Shown: piece after piece, positions 1 to 6,562 of the stretch
Position numbering within the stretch: the stretch's first letter is position 1
Layout of the letters: each line of letters opens with the position of its first letter
Source: DATECU01 sp035286745
GTDB lineage: Bacteria; Acidobacteriota; Vicinamibacteria; Fen-336
NCBI GenBank assembly: GCA_035286745.1
Contig: DATECU010000332.1
Span: forward strand, 1 to 12,165
Reading direction: 5' to 3'
Length of the DNA stretch: 12,165 nucleotides
Translations under genes and position numbers: made by a program
The notes under the pieces: generated by a model
Told to the model about the DNA's origin: nothing
Databases searched by the model: none
Seen by the model: the letters and a program-made list of their open reading frames with translations, nothing else

Positions 1-46
1 CCAACTCGGCAGCCAGCTCGTCCTTCTCGTCCCCATCTTGCACCAC
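1..46 (-). CDS. Possible start of a further gene running off the left edge
   Basis: On the minus strand, GTG at 46-44 (or the adjacent GTG at 43-41) opens a frame reading VVQDGDEKDELAAEL to the window edge. It directly follows an in-frame TAG two codons upstream. An AAGGAG at 65-60 could be its ribosome-binding site, but the 13-base spacing is long. The charged residues are plausible for a soluble protein N-terminus, yet 15 codons are too few for recognition. The region from 47 to 116 between this and the methyltransferase stop holds only a short GC-rich inverted repeat. Confidence 0.3.
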   Translation of the reverse strand, partial: MVQDGDEKDELAAEL

Positions 47-116
47 CGGATTCTAACCGCTCCTTGCCTACGCGGCCCCAGGGACACCAACGCGCGCAAC
101 GCGCGGACCTCGGGCA

Positions 117-884
117 CTAGGCCGTCGCCTGCCTCGGACGTCCGGTATCGACCTTTCGGGCCAGGGCGAACACACTGGCCCCCAGGGGCAGGTCCAGGCC
201 CCAGCCCACCAACCGCGCCTCGATTGCCAACAGGTTGAAGAAGGCCCACTCCAGAGGGGCGGGTAGGAAGCCGACATCCGAGCCATGGCGCCCGCTCAGC
301 CGATCCAGGGTTCGCCGCAGCAAGAGCAGGGGAAACAGCAGGCTGTTGGCGTAGCTGACGCGCAGCACCTCGAGCCCCGCCGAGCCCAAGAGCGCCCGCA
401 GCTCGCCGCGCGTATAACGGTGTCTGGAGTGGACCGCCTCGTCGTGGGCCCCCCACAGCAACTTGAGCGCGGGAACCCGCACCAGCAAGAGCCCCCCGGG
501 CTTGAGCACCCGCGCCAACTCGGCGACCGCGGCCCGGTCATCCTCGACCCAGCGGTGGTAGAGCACGTCGAACGAGGTCACGCAATCGAAGCGGGCCGCC
601 GCGAAGGGCAGCGCCAGCAGGCTCCCGCCGGCGACGGTGACGCCTCGGCTGCGGCAGAAACGCAGGGCCTCAGCCGAGAGATCGACGCCGATGGTGCGCG
701 CCAGAGCCGCCAGGTGACGCAGGTTGTTGCCGGTGCCGCAGCCGGCGTCGAGCAGCTTGACCGCGTCGGGCGCCGGCTCCCCCAGGGCCGGCCGCAGGAG
801 CGCGAGGCTGATCGCCCGCATCCCCCGGTACCACCACTGGCTCTCTTCGGCCTCGAACATCCGCTGGTATTCGACCGGGTTCAT
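117..884 (-). CDS. Class I SAM-dependent methyltransferase (255 aa)
   Basis: A small soluble methyltransferase of the Methyltransf_11 type. The N-terminus MNPVEYQRMFEAEESQWWYR has the E...WWYRG signature (WW at 17-18) common in methyltransferases of polysaccharide and lipid-carrier gene clusters. Motif I is LLDAGCGTG (44-52), VDLS with Asp68 follows strand 2, and FDVLYH (105-110) and LKPGGLLLVRVPA (127-139) complete the SAM fold. WGAHDEAVHSRHRYTRGEL (144-162) is a conserved subgroup segment and may line the acceptor site. The hydrophobic SLLFPLLLL (181-189) may give a membrane-lipid contact. The ATG at 884 interlocks with the previous TGA as ATGA. The frame extends 153 codons upstream but only as shadow of the 403-aa gene. 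The stop is TAG at 119-117, the first operon stop not overlapped by another start. The acceptor is unknown. Confidence 0.9.
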   Translation of the reverse strand: MNPVEYQRMFEAEESQWWYRGMRAISLALLRPALGEPAPDAVKLLDAGCGTGNNLRHLAALARTIGVDLSAEALRFCRSRGVTVAGGSLLALPFAAARFDCVTSFDVLYHRWVEDDRAAVAELARVLKPGGLLLVRVPALKLLWGAHDEAVHSRHRYTRGELRALLGSAGLEVLRVSYANSLLFPLLLLRRTLDRLSGRHGSDVGFLPAPLEWAFFNLLAIEARLVGWGLDLPLGASVFALARKVDTGRPRQATA

Positions 885-2092
885 GGCGACGTTCTCTCGA
901 AGCTCACCCGGTCCACCTGGGCCTCCCCGCCGGGATCGGCGGTGAGGACGATCTGGTTCAGATCGCGGCGCCAGAAGACCGCCGGCACCAGCAGACGCCG
1001 CTCCTCCAAACCCACCCCGAGGATAACGCTTCCGGCCAACCGCTGGTTCACGACCACGCCCAGCGCGCCCCGCCCTTGAGCCCTGAGCCCCAGGCTGATC
1101 GACTCCCTCTCCTCCAGACCTGCGAAAAGCCGCGCCCGCCCTTCCACCTGCCGGCAAACCTGGGGGCCACAGGGATGGCGCACGCTCCAGCCCTCGGCCA
1201 AGGCCCCCGCTTCGTCCCCTCGATCCCCGACGTCGATGACAGCGAACGCGCGGTCCTTCGGGAACAGCCGGCGGCCGGCCATCTCGTCGTAGCGATCCAC
1301 CGGCAACCGGTAGCGCCAGGCGAAAAACCAGTTGGCGGGCCAAGCCAGCGGCGAGCCGACAGCCTGGGCCAACAGGGCCGCGCTGTTCTGGGCCACCCGC
1401 GGAAAGGAAACCGTGTCGTCCCGCGGGATCAGCTCTCGCCGGTACTGCTCCATGAAGAGCAGGTTCCCGAGGCCGAGGGCCGCCGTTCCCAGGAACAGCA
1501 GCCCACCCGGTCGGCGCCGCGCCCAGCCGGAGAGCTGCCGTAGCGCCTCGGCGAGGCCCACCGCCAGCGGGGCCAGCAGGGGCGCCACTGCAGCGTTAGA
1601 GGCGGGTGCCCCGGACCCGGCGCCCTGCTGGCAAGCGCCCAACAAGATCATCGCTGCCACCGCTCCCAGCAGGCTCCTTCCCAGCCGGTCGCGGTAGGCC
1701 AGGGCGATGAGCCCCAAGCCGCCCGCCCACAGCAGCGGGTTGGCATTAAGCAAGCCGCCCTGGGGAGCCCACAAGAACTCGAGCGGCCGGAAACGACCGA
1801 AAGGCGCGACCCCGAGCAGTGGGTTCAAGGTGACGAGCAGCGAAAGCAGCAGGCCGAAGCCGAGCCGAGCCGCCGCCAGCTCGCGCCAGCGGACCAGCGC
1901 CAGCACCGCCAGGCTGGCCAGCAAGAAGCCGCCAGCGGCCGCCGGTGAGGGGCGGAGCACCAGCGCTCCCAGAAGCAGGGTCCCGCCGGTGGTGAGCGCC
2001 GCGGCCCAGAAGCCCGCCGCCATTCCCGCCGTCAGCACCAGGGCGCGCAGCAGCGCCAGCAGGGCCAGCACGCCGAGGACCAGTGCCGTCAT
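881..2092 (-). CDS. Truncated, degenerate GT-C-like membrane protein with C-terminal module (403 aa)
   Basis: A membrane protein that aligns with the 649-aa GT-C-type protein but starts about 200 residues later. It therefore lacks the acidic catalytic loop. Residues 28-90 follow the paralogue's region around its SHA motif, but that motif reads PSPAAAGG here. QGGLLNANPLLWAG (111-124) matches HGLLSWTPVLWAG, and ASNAAVAPLLAPLAVGLA (164-181) matches FSNRRFDSLLPILALGLA with the Arg pair lost. About 65 residues between these blocks are also missing. Residues 246-403 carry the same soluble module as the 649-aa protein: WPANWFFAWR (251-260), LAEGW (298-302), ARLFAGL (320-326), VVVNQRLAG (347-355) and FWRRDLNQIVLT (373-384). 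It is probably not a working transferase and may be a partner or display subunit; this is inference. The ATG at 2092 overlaps the upstream TGA, with no clear Shine-Dalgarno. The reading frame is intact, so it is not called a pseudogene. Confidence 0.82.
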   Translation of the reverse strand: MTALVLGVLALLALLRALVLTAGMAAGFWAAALTTGGTLLLGALVLRPSPAAAGGFLLASLAVLALVRWRELAAARLGFGLLLSLLVTLNPLLGVAPFGRFRPLEFLWAPQGGLLNANPLLWAGGLGLIALAYRDRLGRSLLGAVAAMILLGACQQGAGSGAPASNAAVAPLLAPLAVGLAEALRQLSGWARRRPGGLLFLGTAALGLGNLLFMEQYRRELIPRDDTVSFPRVAQNSAALLAQAVGSPLAWPANWFFAWRYRLPVDRYDEMAGRRLFPKDRAFAVIDVGDRGDEAGALAEGWSVRHPCGPQVCRQVEGRARLFAGLEERESISLGLRAQGRGALGVVVNQRLAGSVILGVGLEERRLLVPAVFWRRDLNQIVLTADPGGEAQVDRVSFERTSP

Positions 2093-3414
2093 GGCTTGGT
2101 GCTGGCGAGACCCAAGGCGGCCGCCGCCAGCCGGGCCGCTCCTGCCCCCAGGCCGAAGGAGCCGCTGATGTTGCGATCGTGGGGATGGAGTTGGCAGGAG
2201 TCGGTGAGGAAGAGGTTCGGGACCGGAGTCTTGAAGCTCGGGGTGGTGGTCGGGTAGTCGGTGAGGCAGATCGGCTGTGCATAACGATCACGAAACACCG
2301 CGAAGAAGCGAACCCAACTCCGGTCGAAGGCCGGGTTGATGAGCGCCAGCGCGTCGGTGTAGCTCCGGAACACCTCCTGGTCGCTCTGCTCGTAGCGCGG
2401 ATCCTGGGCGGAAAGATACTGGGGAACGTAGAGGATCTTGTCGCCGCCCAGCTCCGGCAGCGGGTTCAGGTTGGTGTACTCGATCATGCCGGCGAAGGGC
2501 ACCCGGGCGTCGTGAGTGTTGACCCAGAAGAAGGGGGTCACCGGCTCCTTGAGGCGCAGGAACAGACAGAAGATGCCGATGGTGGGGATGCGCCGCAGGC
2601 CTTCCACGTAGGGGCCGGACAGATCGCTGGCCAGTTGCAGGAAGCGGGACGGGGTCACCGTGGAGACCACCACCTCGGCGGCCAGCGTCTCGCCCCCCAC
2701 CCGCACTCCGGAAACCCGGCCCTTCTCGATCACGATCTGCTCCACCGCCGCATTCCGGATCAGGCGGCCTCCTCTTGCCGCCAGATCCTGAGCCAGCGCC
2801 TCCAGCACGGTCCGGCTGCCCCCCTCGATGAAGCCCAGCTCCTCCTTGAAAGCGGAGCTGCGCGAGCGGGAGAGCCGCACCATGCGCGCCCAGATCCAGG
2901 CGGCGCTGATCTCGGGGGCGTGCTCGGCGAACTTGAAGCGCAGCAAGGGCTCCCAAATCACTCGATAGGCGCGCTCACCGAACATCCGGATCAGCCAGGG
3001 GATGGCTCGCTCCGGTGCCAGGTCGGCCTCCCGCATGCGCTGGGCGCGCTTGACCGCCAGGCCGGCGCGCAGGCGATCGAAGAGGGGGAGCGGCCGGAAG
3101 CGCAGAAGCTCCAGGGGAGTCAGGAAGGGGTAGAGCGTGCCGTCTACGAAGTAGGCCATCCGCGAGGGCTTCCAGTGCAGGCGATGCTCCAGCCCCAGCT
3201 CGCGGAGCGTCTCCATGAGGTCGCCATCGCCTCGGCAGATGAAGTGGTAGTAGCGCTCGATGCTGACGCCTTCCACGTCGAACGAGCTGGCCAAACCACC
3301 AAGCACCGAGCTGCTCTCCAGCACCGTCACCTGGGCTCCTGCCCGGGCCAGCACCTGCGCCGCCTTGAGCCCGGCCGGGCCCCCGCCGATGACGATGGCT
3401 CGGGCGGCGTTCAC
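2089..3414 (-). CDS. FAD/NAD(P)-dependent oxidoreductase, protoporphyrinogen-oxidase/UGM-like (441 aa)
   Basis: A flavoprotein of the amine-oxidase/phytoene-desaturase superfamily. The Rossmann dinucleotide-binding motif is intact at the N-terminus: IVIGGGPAGLKAA (7-19), with the ribose-binding Glu33 in VLESSSVLGG. GFIEGGSRTVLEAL (194-207) opens the second half of the cofactor domain. PNLFLTDSCQLHPHDRN (about 399-415) is the C-terminal FAD-contacting segment, in the style of UDP-galactopyranose mutase-like and HemY-like proteins. The length is usual. The reaction is not identifiable. Because the gene is embedded among glycosyltransferases, a sugar- or polyprenyl-directed redox or mutase step is more likely than haem synthesis; this is inference. 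The GTG start at 3414 shares GTGA with the upstream stop. Only a weak AGGA, 10 bases away, precedes it, so translation probably relies on coupling. No transmembrane helix is evident. Confidence 0.87.
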   Translation of the reverse strand: MNAARAIVIGGGPAGLKAAQVLARAGAQVTVLESSSVLGGLASSFDVEGVSIERYYHFICRGDGDLMETLRELGLEHRLHWKPSRMAYFVDGTLYPFLTPLELLRFRPLPLFDRLRAGLAVKRAQRMREADLAPERAIPWLIRMFGERAYRVIWEPLLRFKFAEHAPEISAAWIWARMVRLSRSRSSAFKEELGFIEGGSRTVLEALAQDLAARGGRLIRNAAVEQIVIEKGRVSGVRVGGETLAAEVVVSTVTPSRFLQLASDLSGPYVEGLRRIPTIGIFCLFLRLKEPVTPFFWVNTHDARVPFAGMIEYTNLNPLPELGGDKILYVPQYLSAQDPRYEQSDQEVFRSYTDALALINPAFDRSWVRFFAVFRDRYAQPICLTDYPTTTPSFKTPVPNLFLTDSCQLHPHDRNISGSFGLGAGAARLAAAALGLASTKP

Positions 3415-5360
3415 GGGTTTCCGGTCCTGGTGAAGACCACGGCATCGACGTCGACCGGGCTCCCGGCCGTGATCACCACGTCGTTCAGCTCCCGGCGCCA
3501 GAAGGCTTCGTCCACCTGCAGCCGCCCGTTGCTGCCCGCCGGCCCCACCGCGAGCACACCCGCGGCCCTGCCGTTGACCTCGACCCCGAGCACGGTCTCG
3601 AGGTCCGCCCGGGCCCGGACCGACAGCTCCAGGTCCTCGGCCACGTCGAGCGGAGCGAAGAGTCGTGCCCTGCCGCTGATCCGGCGGGCCTTCCGCTCGC
3701 CCCAGTCGCCGAGCGGCCCCCAACCCTCGGCCAGCAGGGCCTCGTCCCCCTCACCGATCTCCACCACCCCGCCTAGGTTCTGTTGGCGGTAGAAGAGGTA
3801 GCGACCCACCGCCAGGTCGTACTGGCCGGGGGAGCGCCGCTCCCGCCAGGCAAACAGCCAGCTCGCCGGCCAAGTGGAGGGGCTGCCTAACGCCCTAGAG
3901 AAGCGTTCCGCCCGCCCGCCCACCTGGGCTCCCAGAGTCGCCGCGCGCCCTTCCTGGTCCGCCGCCAGGCCGTTCCAGAGCAGGAAGGGCAGCGCTGCCA
4001 ACCCCAGAACCCCCGCCGGCCGGCGGCTGAGCCAGCGCTGCCCGGCCTCCCAAGAGGCGGCGAGGCCCAGGGCCAGGATCGGCAGCAGGCTGTCGAAGCG
4101 CCGGTTGGAAAAGGACGCCCCGGCCCACCAGTCGCCCGAACACATGTTGACGTAGGTCATGAACAAGAGCAGTGGCAAGAGCGGCCAGGCCAATTGCGGG
4201 CGCCGGCGCAGCAGGGGGATGAAGCCCAGGTAGCCGGCCCACAACACCGGCGTCCACGACAGCAGGCCGTGGCGGGAGGAAAACAGCGTCGAAAGCACGA
4301 AGGGATGACCGAGTCGCACGAAGTCCCTGCCGTGCGGCGGATAGGGGAGCACCCACATGTCGTAGAGCACCTTCCAGGCGCTCATCTGCGGGAGAACGCC
4401 GACCAGCACCCCCGCCGCCAGCAAGCCACCGCCGCCCAACACCCGCCGCCAGCCTTCTCGCTGGCGCCAGAGTCCAGCCCCCAATTCCAGCCCGGGCAGC
4501 AGCAGCAGCAGGCCGTTCTGCCAGCGGATGCTCATGGCGAGTCCCAGCACCAAACCCAGCAGGCAGAAGCCGAGGGGGCTCCGCCCCTCTCGGTGGCGGT
4601 CCCAGAGCCAGAGGCAGAGCGCGGCCGCGAAGGCCGAGGCGGCGTGGGAAGTGGTGGGTTGCTGCACCATGTACCAGTGCAGGAAGGTCCCGCCCCAGAC
4701 CAGAAGCGCCGCGCCCAGCGCCGCCTGGCCGCTGAAGTGGCGCCGCAGCAGATCGTGGATCAGCAGCACCGCCGCAAGACCCAGGAGCAGGCTGCCCAGG
4801 GCCACCGCGTTGCGGTGGACGGGGCCGTAGCCGGAGAGGTCGACCTCTCCCTCGAAGAGCGACTGGAGGCGTCCCACACCTTCGCCCAGCAGGAAGAAGG
4901 GAGAGCCCACCACCGCAGGACCGATCGAGAAGATGGAGCGTCGCTTGCCGGTCTTAGTCGGCACCGACAGGGCCGGCTGGTCGGCTCGACCTAGCAGGCC
5001 GTAGTGGCTGTACTCGTTCGCGAAGTCCAGGTCGAAGTCCTTCCACATCGAGCGGACGTAGACGTAGTACATGACGCCGTCGCCGTTCACCCTGCCGCCG
5101 GCGAACTGGAACTGCAAGAGTGTGGGCAGGAGCAGCAGCGCCAAACTCAGGCGAGACCAACTCCATCGACCCTCCCGGCTGACGAAGACCCGTGCCCTGA
5201 GCACCAGCAGAAGGCCGAGCCCCCCCAAACGGAAGACGAACCCCCAGAGGCCGACAGGCCAGAACGGGGTCAGCAAGGAGCTTGAGCCGGTGACGATCAC
5301 GCCCAGCAGATCGGCGGTGAGAAGCGCCAGCAGCAGGGTCAGAAGCCGCCGCGCGGTCAT
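3411..5360 (-). CDS. GT-C-type membrane glycosyltransferase with C-terminal module (649 aa)
   Basis: A polytopic membrane protein paralogous to the 453-aa GT-C-type protein of this operon. Residues 1-87 add three hydrophobic segments. A loop with NGDGVMYYVYVRSM (92-105) and DFDLDFANEY (108-117) then aligns with the Asp-Glu loop of the paralogue. Other shared landmarks are SIFSIGPAVVGSPFFLLG (142-159), SHAAS (238-242), HGLLSWTPVLW (364-374) and AGASFSNRRFDSLLP (413-427). The membrane region ends near 465. Residues 492-649 form a soluble, beta-rich module (WPASWLFAWR, LAEGW, ARLFAPL, VEVNGR, FWRRELNDVVIT) found again in the 403-aa protein. By family analogy it transfers a sugar from a polyprenyl phosphate outside the cytoplasm; the acceptor is unknown. 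The start is ATG at 5360, interlocked with the upstream TGA, with GGAGG 7 bases before it. Confidence 0.87.
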   Translation of the reverse strand: MTARRLLTLLLALLTADLLGVIVTGSSSLLTPFWPVGLWGFVFRLGGLGLLLVLRARVFVSREGRWSWSRLSLALLLLPTLLQFQFAGGRVNGDGVMYYVYVRSMWKDFDLDFANEYSHYGLLGRADQPALSVPTKTGKRRSIFSIGPAVVGSPFFLLGEGVGRLQSLFEGEVDLSGYGPVHRNAVALGSLLLGLAAVLLIHDLLRRHFSGQAALGAALLVWGGTFLHWYMVQQPTTSHAASAFAAALCLWLWDRHREGRSPLGFCLLGLVLGLAMSIRWQNGLLLLLPGLELGAGLWRQREGWRRVLGGGGLLAAGVLVGVLPQMSAWKVLYDMWVLPYPPHGRDFVRLGHPFVLSTLFSSRHGLLSWTPVLWAGYLGFIPLLRRRPQLAWPLLPLLLFMTYVNMCSGDWWAGASFSNRRFDSLLPILALGLAASWEAGQRWLSRRPAGVLGLAALPFLLWNGLAADQEGRAATLGAQVGGRAERFSRALGSPSTWPASWLFAWRERRSPGQYDLAVGRYLFYRQQNLGGVVEIGEGDEALLAEGWGPLGDWGERKARRISGRARLFAPLDVAEDLELSVRARADLETVLGVEVNGRAAGVLAVGPAGSNGRLQVDEAFWRRELNDVVITAGSPVDVDAVVFTRTGNP

Positions 5361-6562
5361 ACGGCGGCCTCCGCCAGAAGCTCGTGGTAGAGGGCCAGCA
5401 CCTGTCCGATGATCTGAGGCCAACTGAAGAGGCGAAGACAGCGCTCGCGACCCCGCTCGCCAAACCCACGCCGGGTCTCCGGTTCCCGGGCCATCGCCGC
5501 CAACCCTCGCGCCAATGCGGCCACGTCTCCGGGCTCCACCAGGACCCCGGTCTCGCCTTCCACCACCTTGTCGGGAATGCCGCCGGCCCGGGTGGCCACC
5601 ACCGGCAGGCGGTGGGCCATGGCCTCCAGCGTCACCAGGCTGGATCCCTCGTAGTGGGTGGCATGCACGAAGATATCGCTCCGCGCATAGAACGCATGAA
5701 GCAGCTCCTCGCTCACCCGGCCCACCGGGTGAACGTGATTGCGCAGATCCGGGGTCAGCCGTGCCCGCAGCTCGGCCTCCGCGGGGCCCTGGCCCACCAC
5801 CACCCAGGCCCACCGTTCGGGCAAGGCTCGGGTTTGCACCAGGCTCGCAAGAGCCCCCAGCACGTCCAGAAAGCCCTTGTAGGCTTCCAGGCGGCCCACC
5901 GACAAGAAGACCGGATCGGCCCCAGCGAGCGCGGGCACCGCCCTGGCGGCCACCAAGTCAGCCTCCGGCGGCGTGGCCTGCTCGACGGTGTCCGGGGCTA
6001 TCCCGTTAGGTATAACCACCACCTTGCGCGGATCCACACCGAGTAGCCGCGGGACCTCCCGGCGGGTGACTTGGTCGGTGGCCACCACCCGATCCGCCAG
6101 CCTGGCCGCCTGACGCGACAGGGCCCGCAGGCGAAAGAGTGCCAGGCGTTTGAGCCCCCGCGCCTTGTGCTCTTCCATGCCCTGAGGGTTCATGAGCAGG
6201 GGGGCCTTGAGTGAGCGGTCTCGCCGGCGCCGCTGGGCGTAGCCCAGCGCGGTGAGGCCCTGGGCGTCCACGACCTCCGCCGCGCCCTGGCGCACCAGCT
6301 CCGCGGCTTGCTCACCCACGCGGTGCGCAAAACGCGGATAACGCAAGGTGCGGTCGAGGATCCGGCCGTGGCCAGCCTCGGGACCGTAGGGCACGGTCAA
6401 GACCCGGCCCGGGAAGACGCCGTCCCGGGTCGGCGGGCGGGTGATCAGCGTGGTCTCCACGCCGCGCTCGGTCAGGTGCCGGGCCAGCTCGAAGACCGCG
6501 CGCTCCAGGCCTCCCGGAGCGTGCAGCGGATGGGCGCTCCGGCTGAGGAGCGCCACCTTCAA
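5357..6562 (-). CDS. Glycosyltransferase family 4 (401 aa), TTG start
   Basis: A complete GT4 glycosyltransferase, the third in a row. The N-terminus MKVALLSRSAHPLHAPGGLE has the glycine-rich nucleotide-sugar/acceptor loop at 17-18, followed by RAVFELARHLTERGVETTL. VIPNGI marks the domain hinge and VFLSVGRLEAYKGFLDVL the start of the donor domain. E-x7-E is intact (E305 and E313 in EGSSLVTLE), followed by AGGIPDKVVEGETGVLVEPG. This is close to the family consensus and suggests an active retaining enzyme. The TTG at 6562 shares TTGA with the previous stop and has GGAGG exactly 5 bases upstream. The frame stays open for 296 codons above it, but those overlap the previous gene and encode low-complexity shadow protein. 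The chemistry of the linkage is unknown. Confidence 0.93.
   Translation of the reverse strand: MKVALLSRSAHPLHAPGGLERAVFELARHLTERGVETTLITRPPTRDGVFPGRVLTVPYGPEAGHGRILDRTLRYPRFAHRVGEQAAELVRQGAAEVVDAQGLTALGYAQRRRRDRSLKAPLLMNPQGMEEHKARGLKRLALFRLRALSRQAARLADRVVATDQVTRREVPRLLGVDPRKVVVIPNGIAPDTVEQATPPEADLVAARAVPALAGADPVFLSVGRLEAYKGFLDVLGALASLVQTRALPERWAWVVVGQGPAEAELRARLTPDLRNHVHPVGRVSEELLHAFYARSDIFVHATHYEGSSLVTLEAMAHRLPVVATRAGGIPDKVVEGETGVLVEPGDVAALARGLAAMAREPETRRGFGERGRERCLRLFSWPQIIGQVLALYHELLAEAAV

Noticed and set aside
93..105. Inverted repeat CGCGC-AAC-GCGCG as a terminator
   Set aside because: The stem is only 5 base pairs with a 3-base loop and no T tract on either strand, so an intrinsic terminator is not supported.
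881..2092. Calling the 403-aa membrane protein a pseudogene
   Set aside because: Although it lacks the catalytic region of its paralogue, the frame is uninterrupted, the C-terminal module is conserved and both gene ends keep the precise 4-base overlaps.
2083..3792. Long plus-strand open frame (569 codons) opposite the oxidoreductase gene
   Set aside because: Its translation is Gln/His/Gly/Pro-rich with no recognisable domain. It lies wholly antisense to genes with clear motifs. GC-rich DNA commonly leaves such opposite frames open.
5361..5813. A 151-codon extension of the 649-aa membrane protein
   Set aside because: It overlaps the end of the 401-aa GT4 gene in another frame, is Gly/Arg-rich and non-hydrophobic. 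The ATG at 5360 has GGAGG and the standard overlap.
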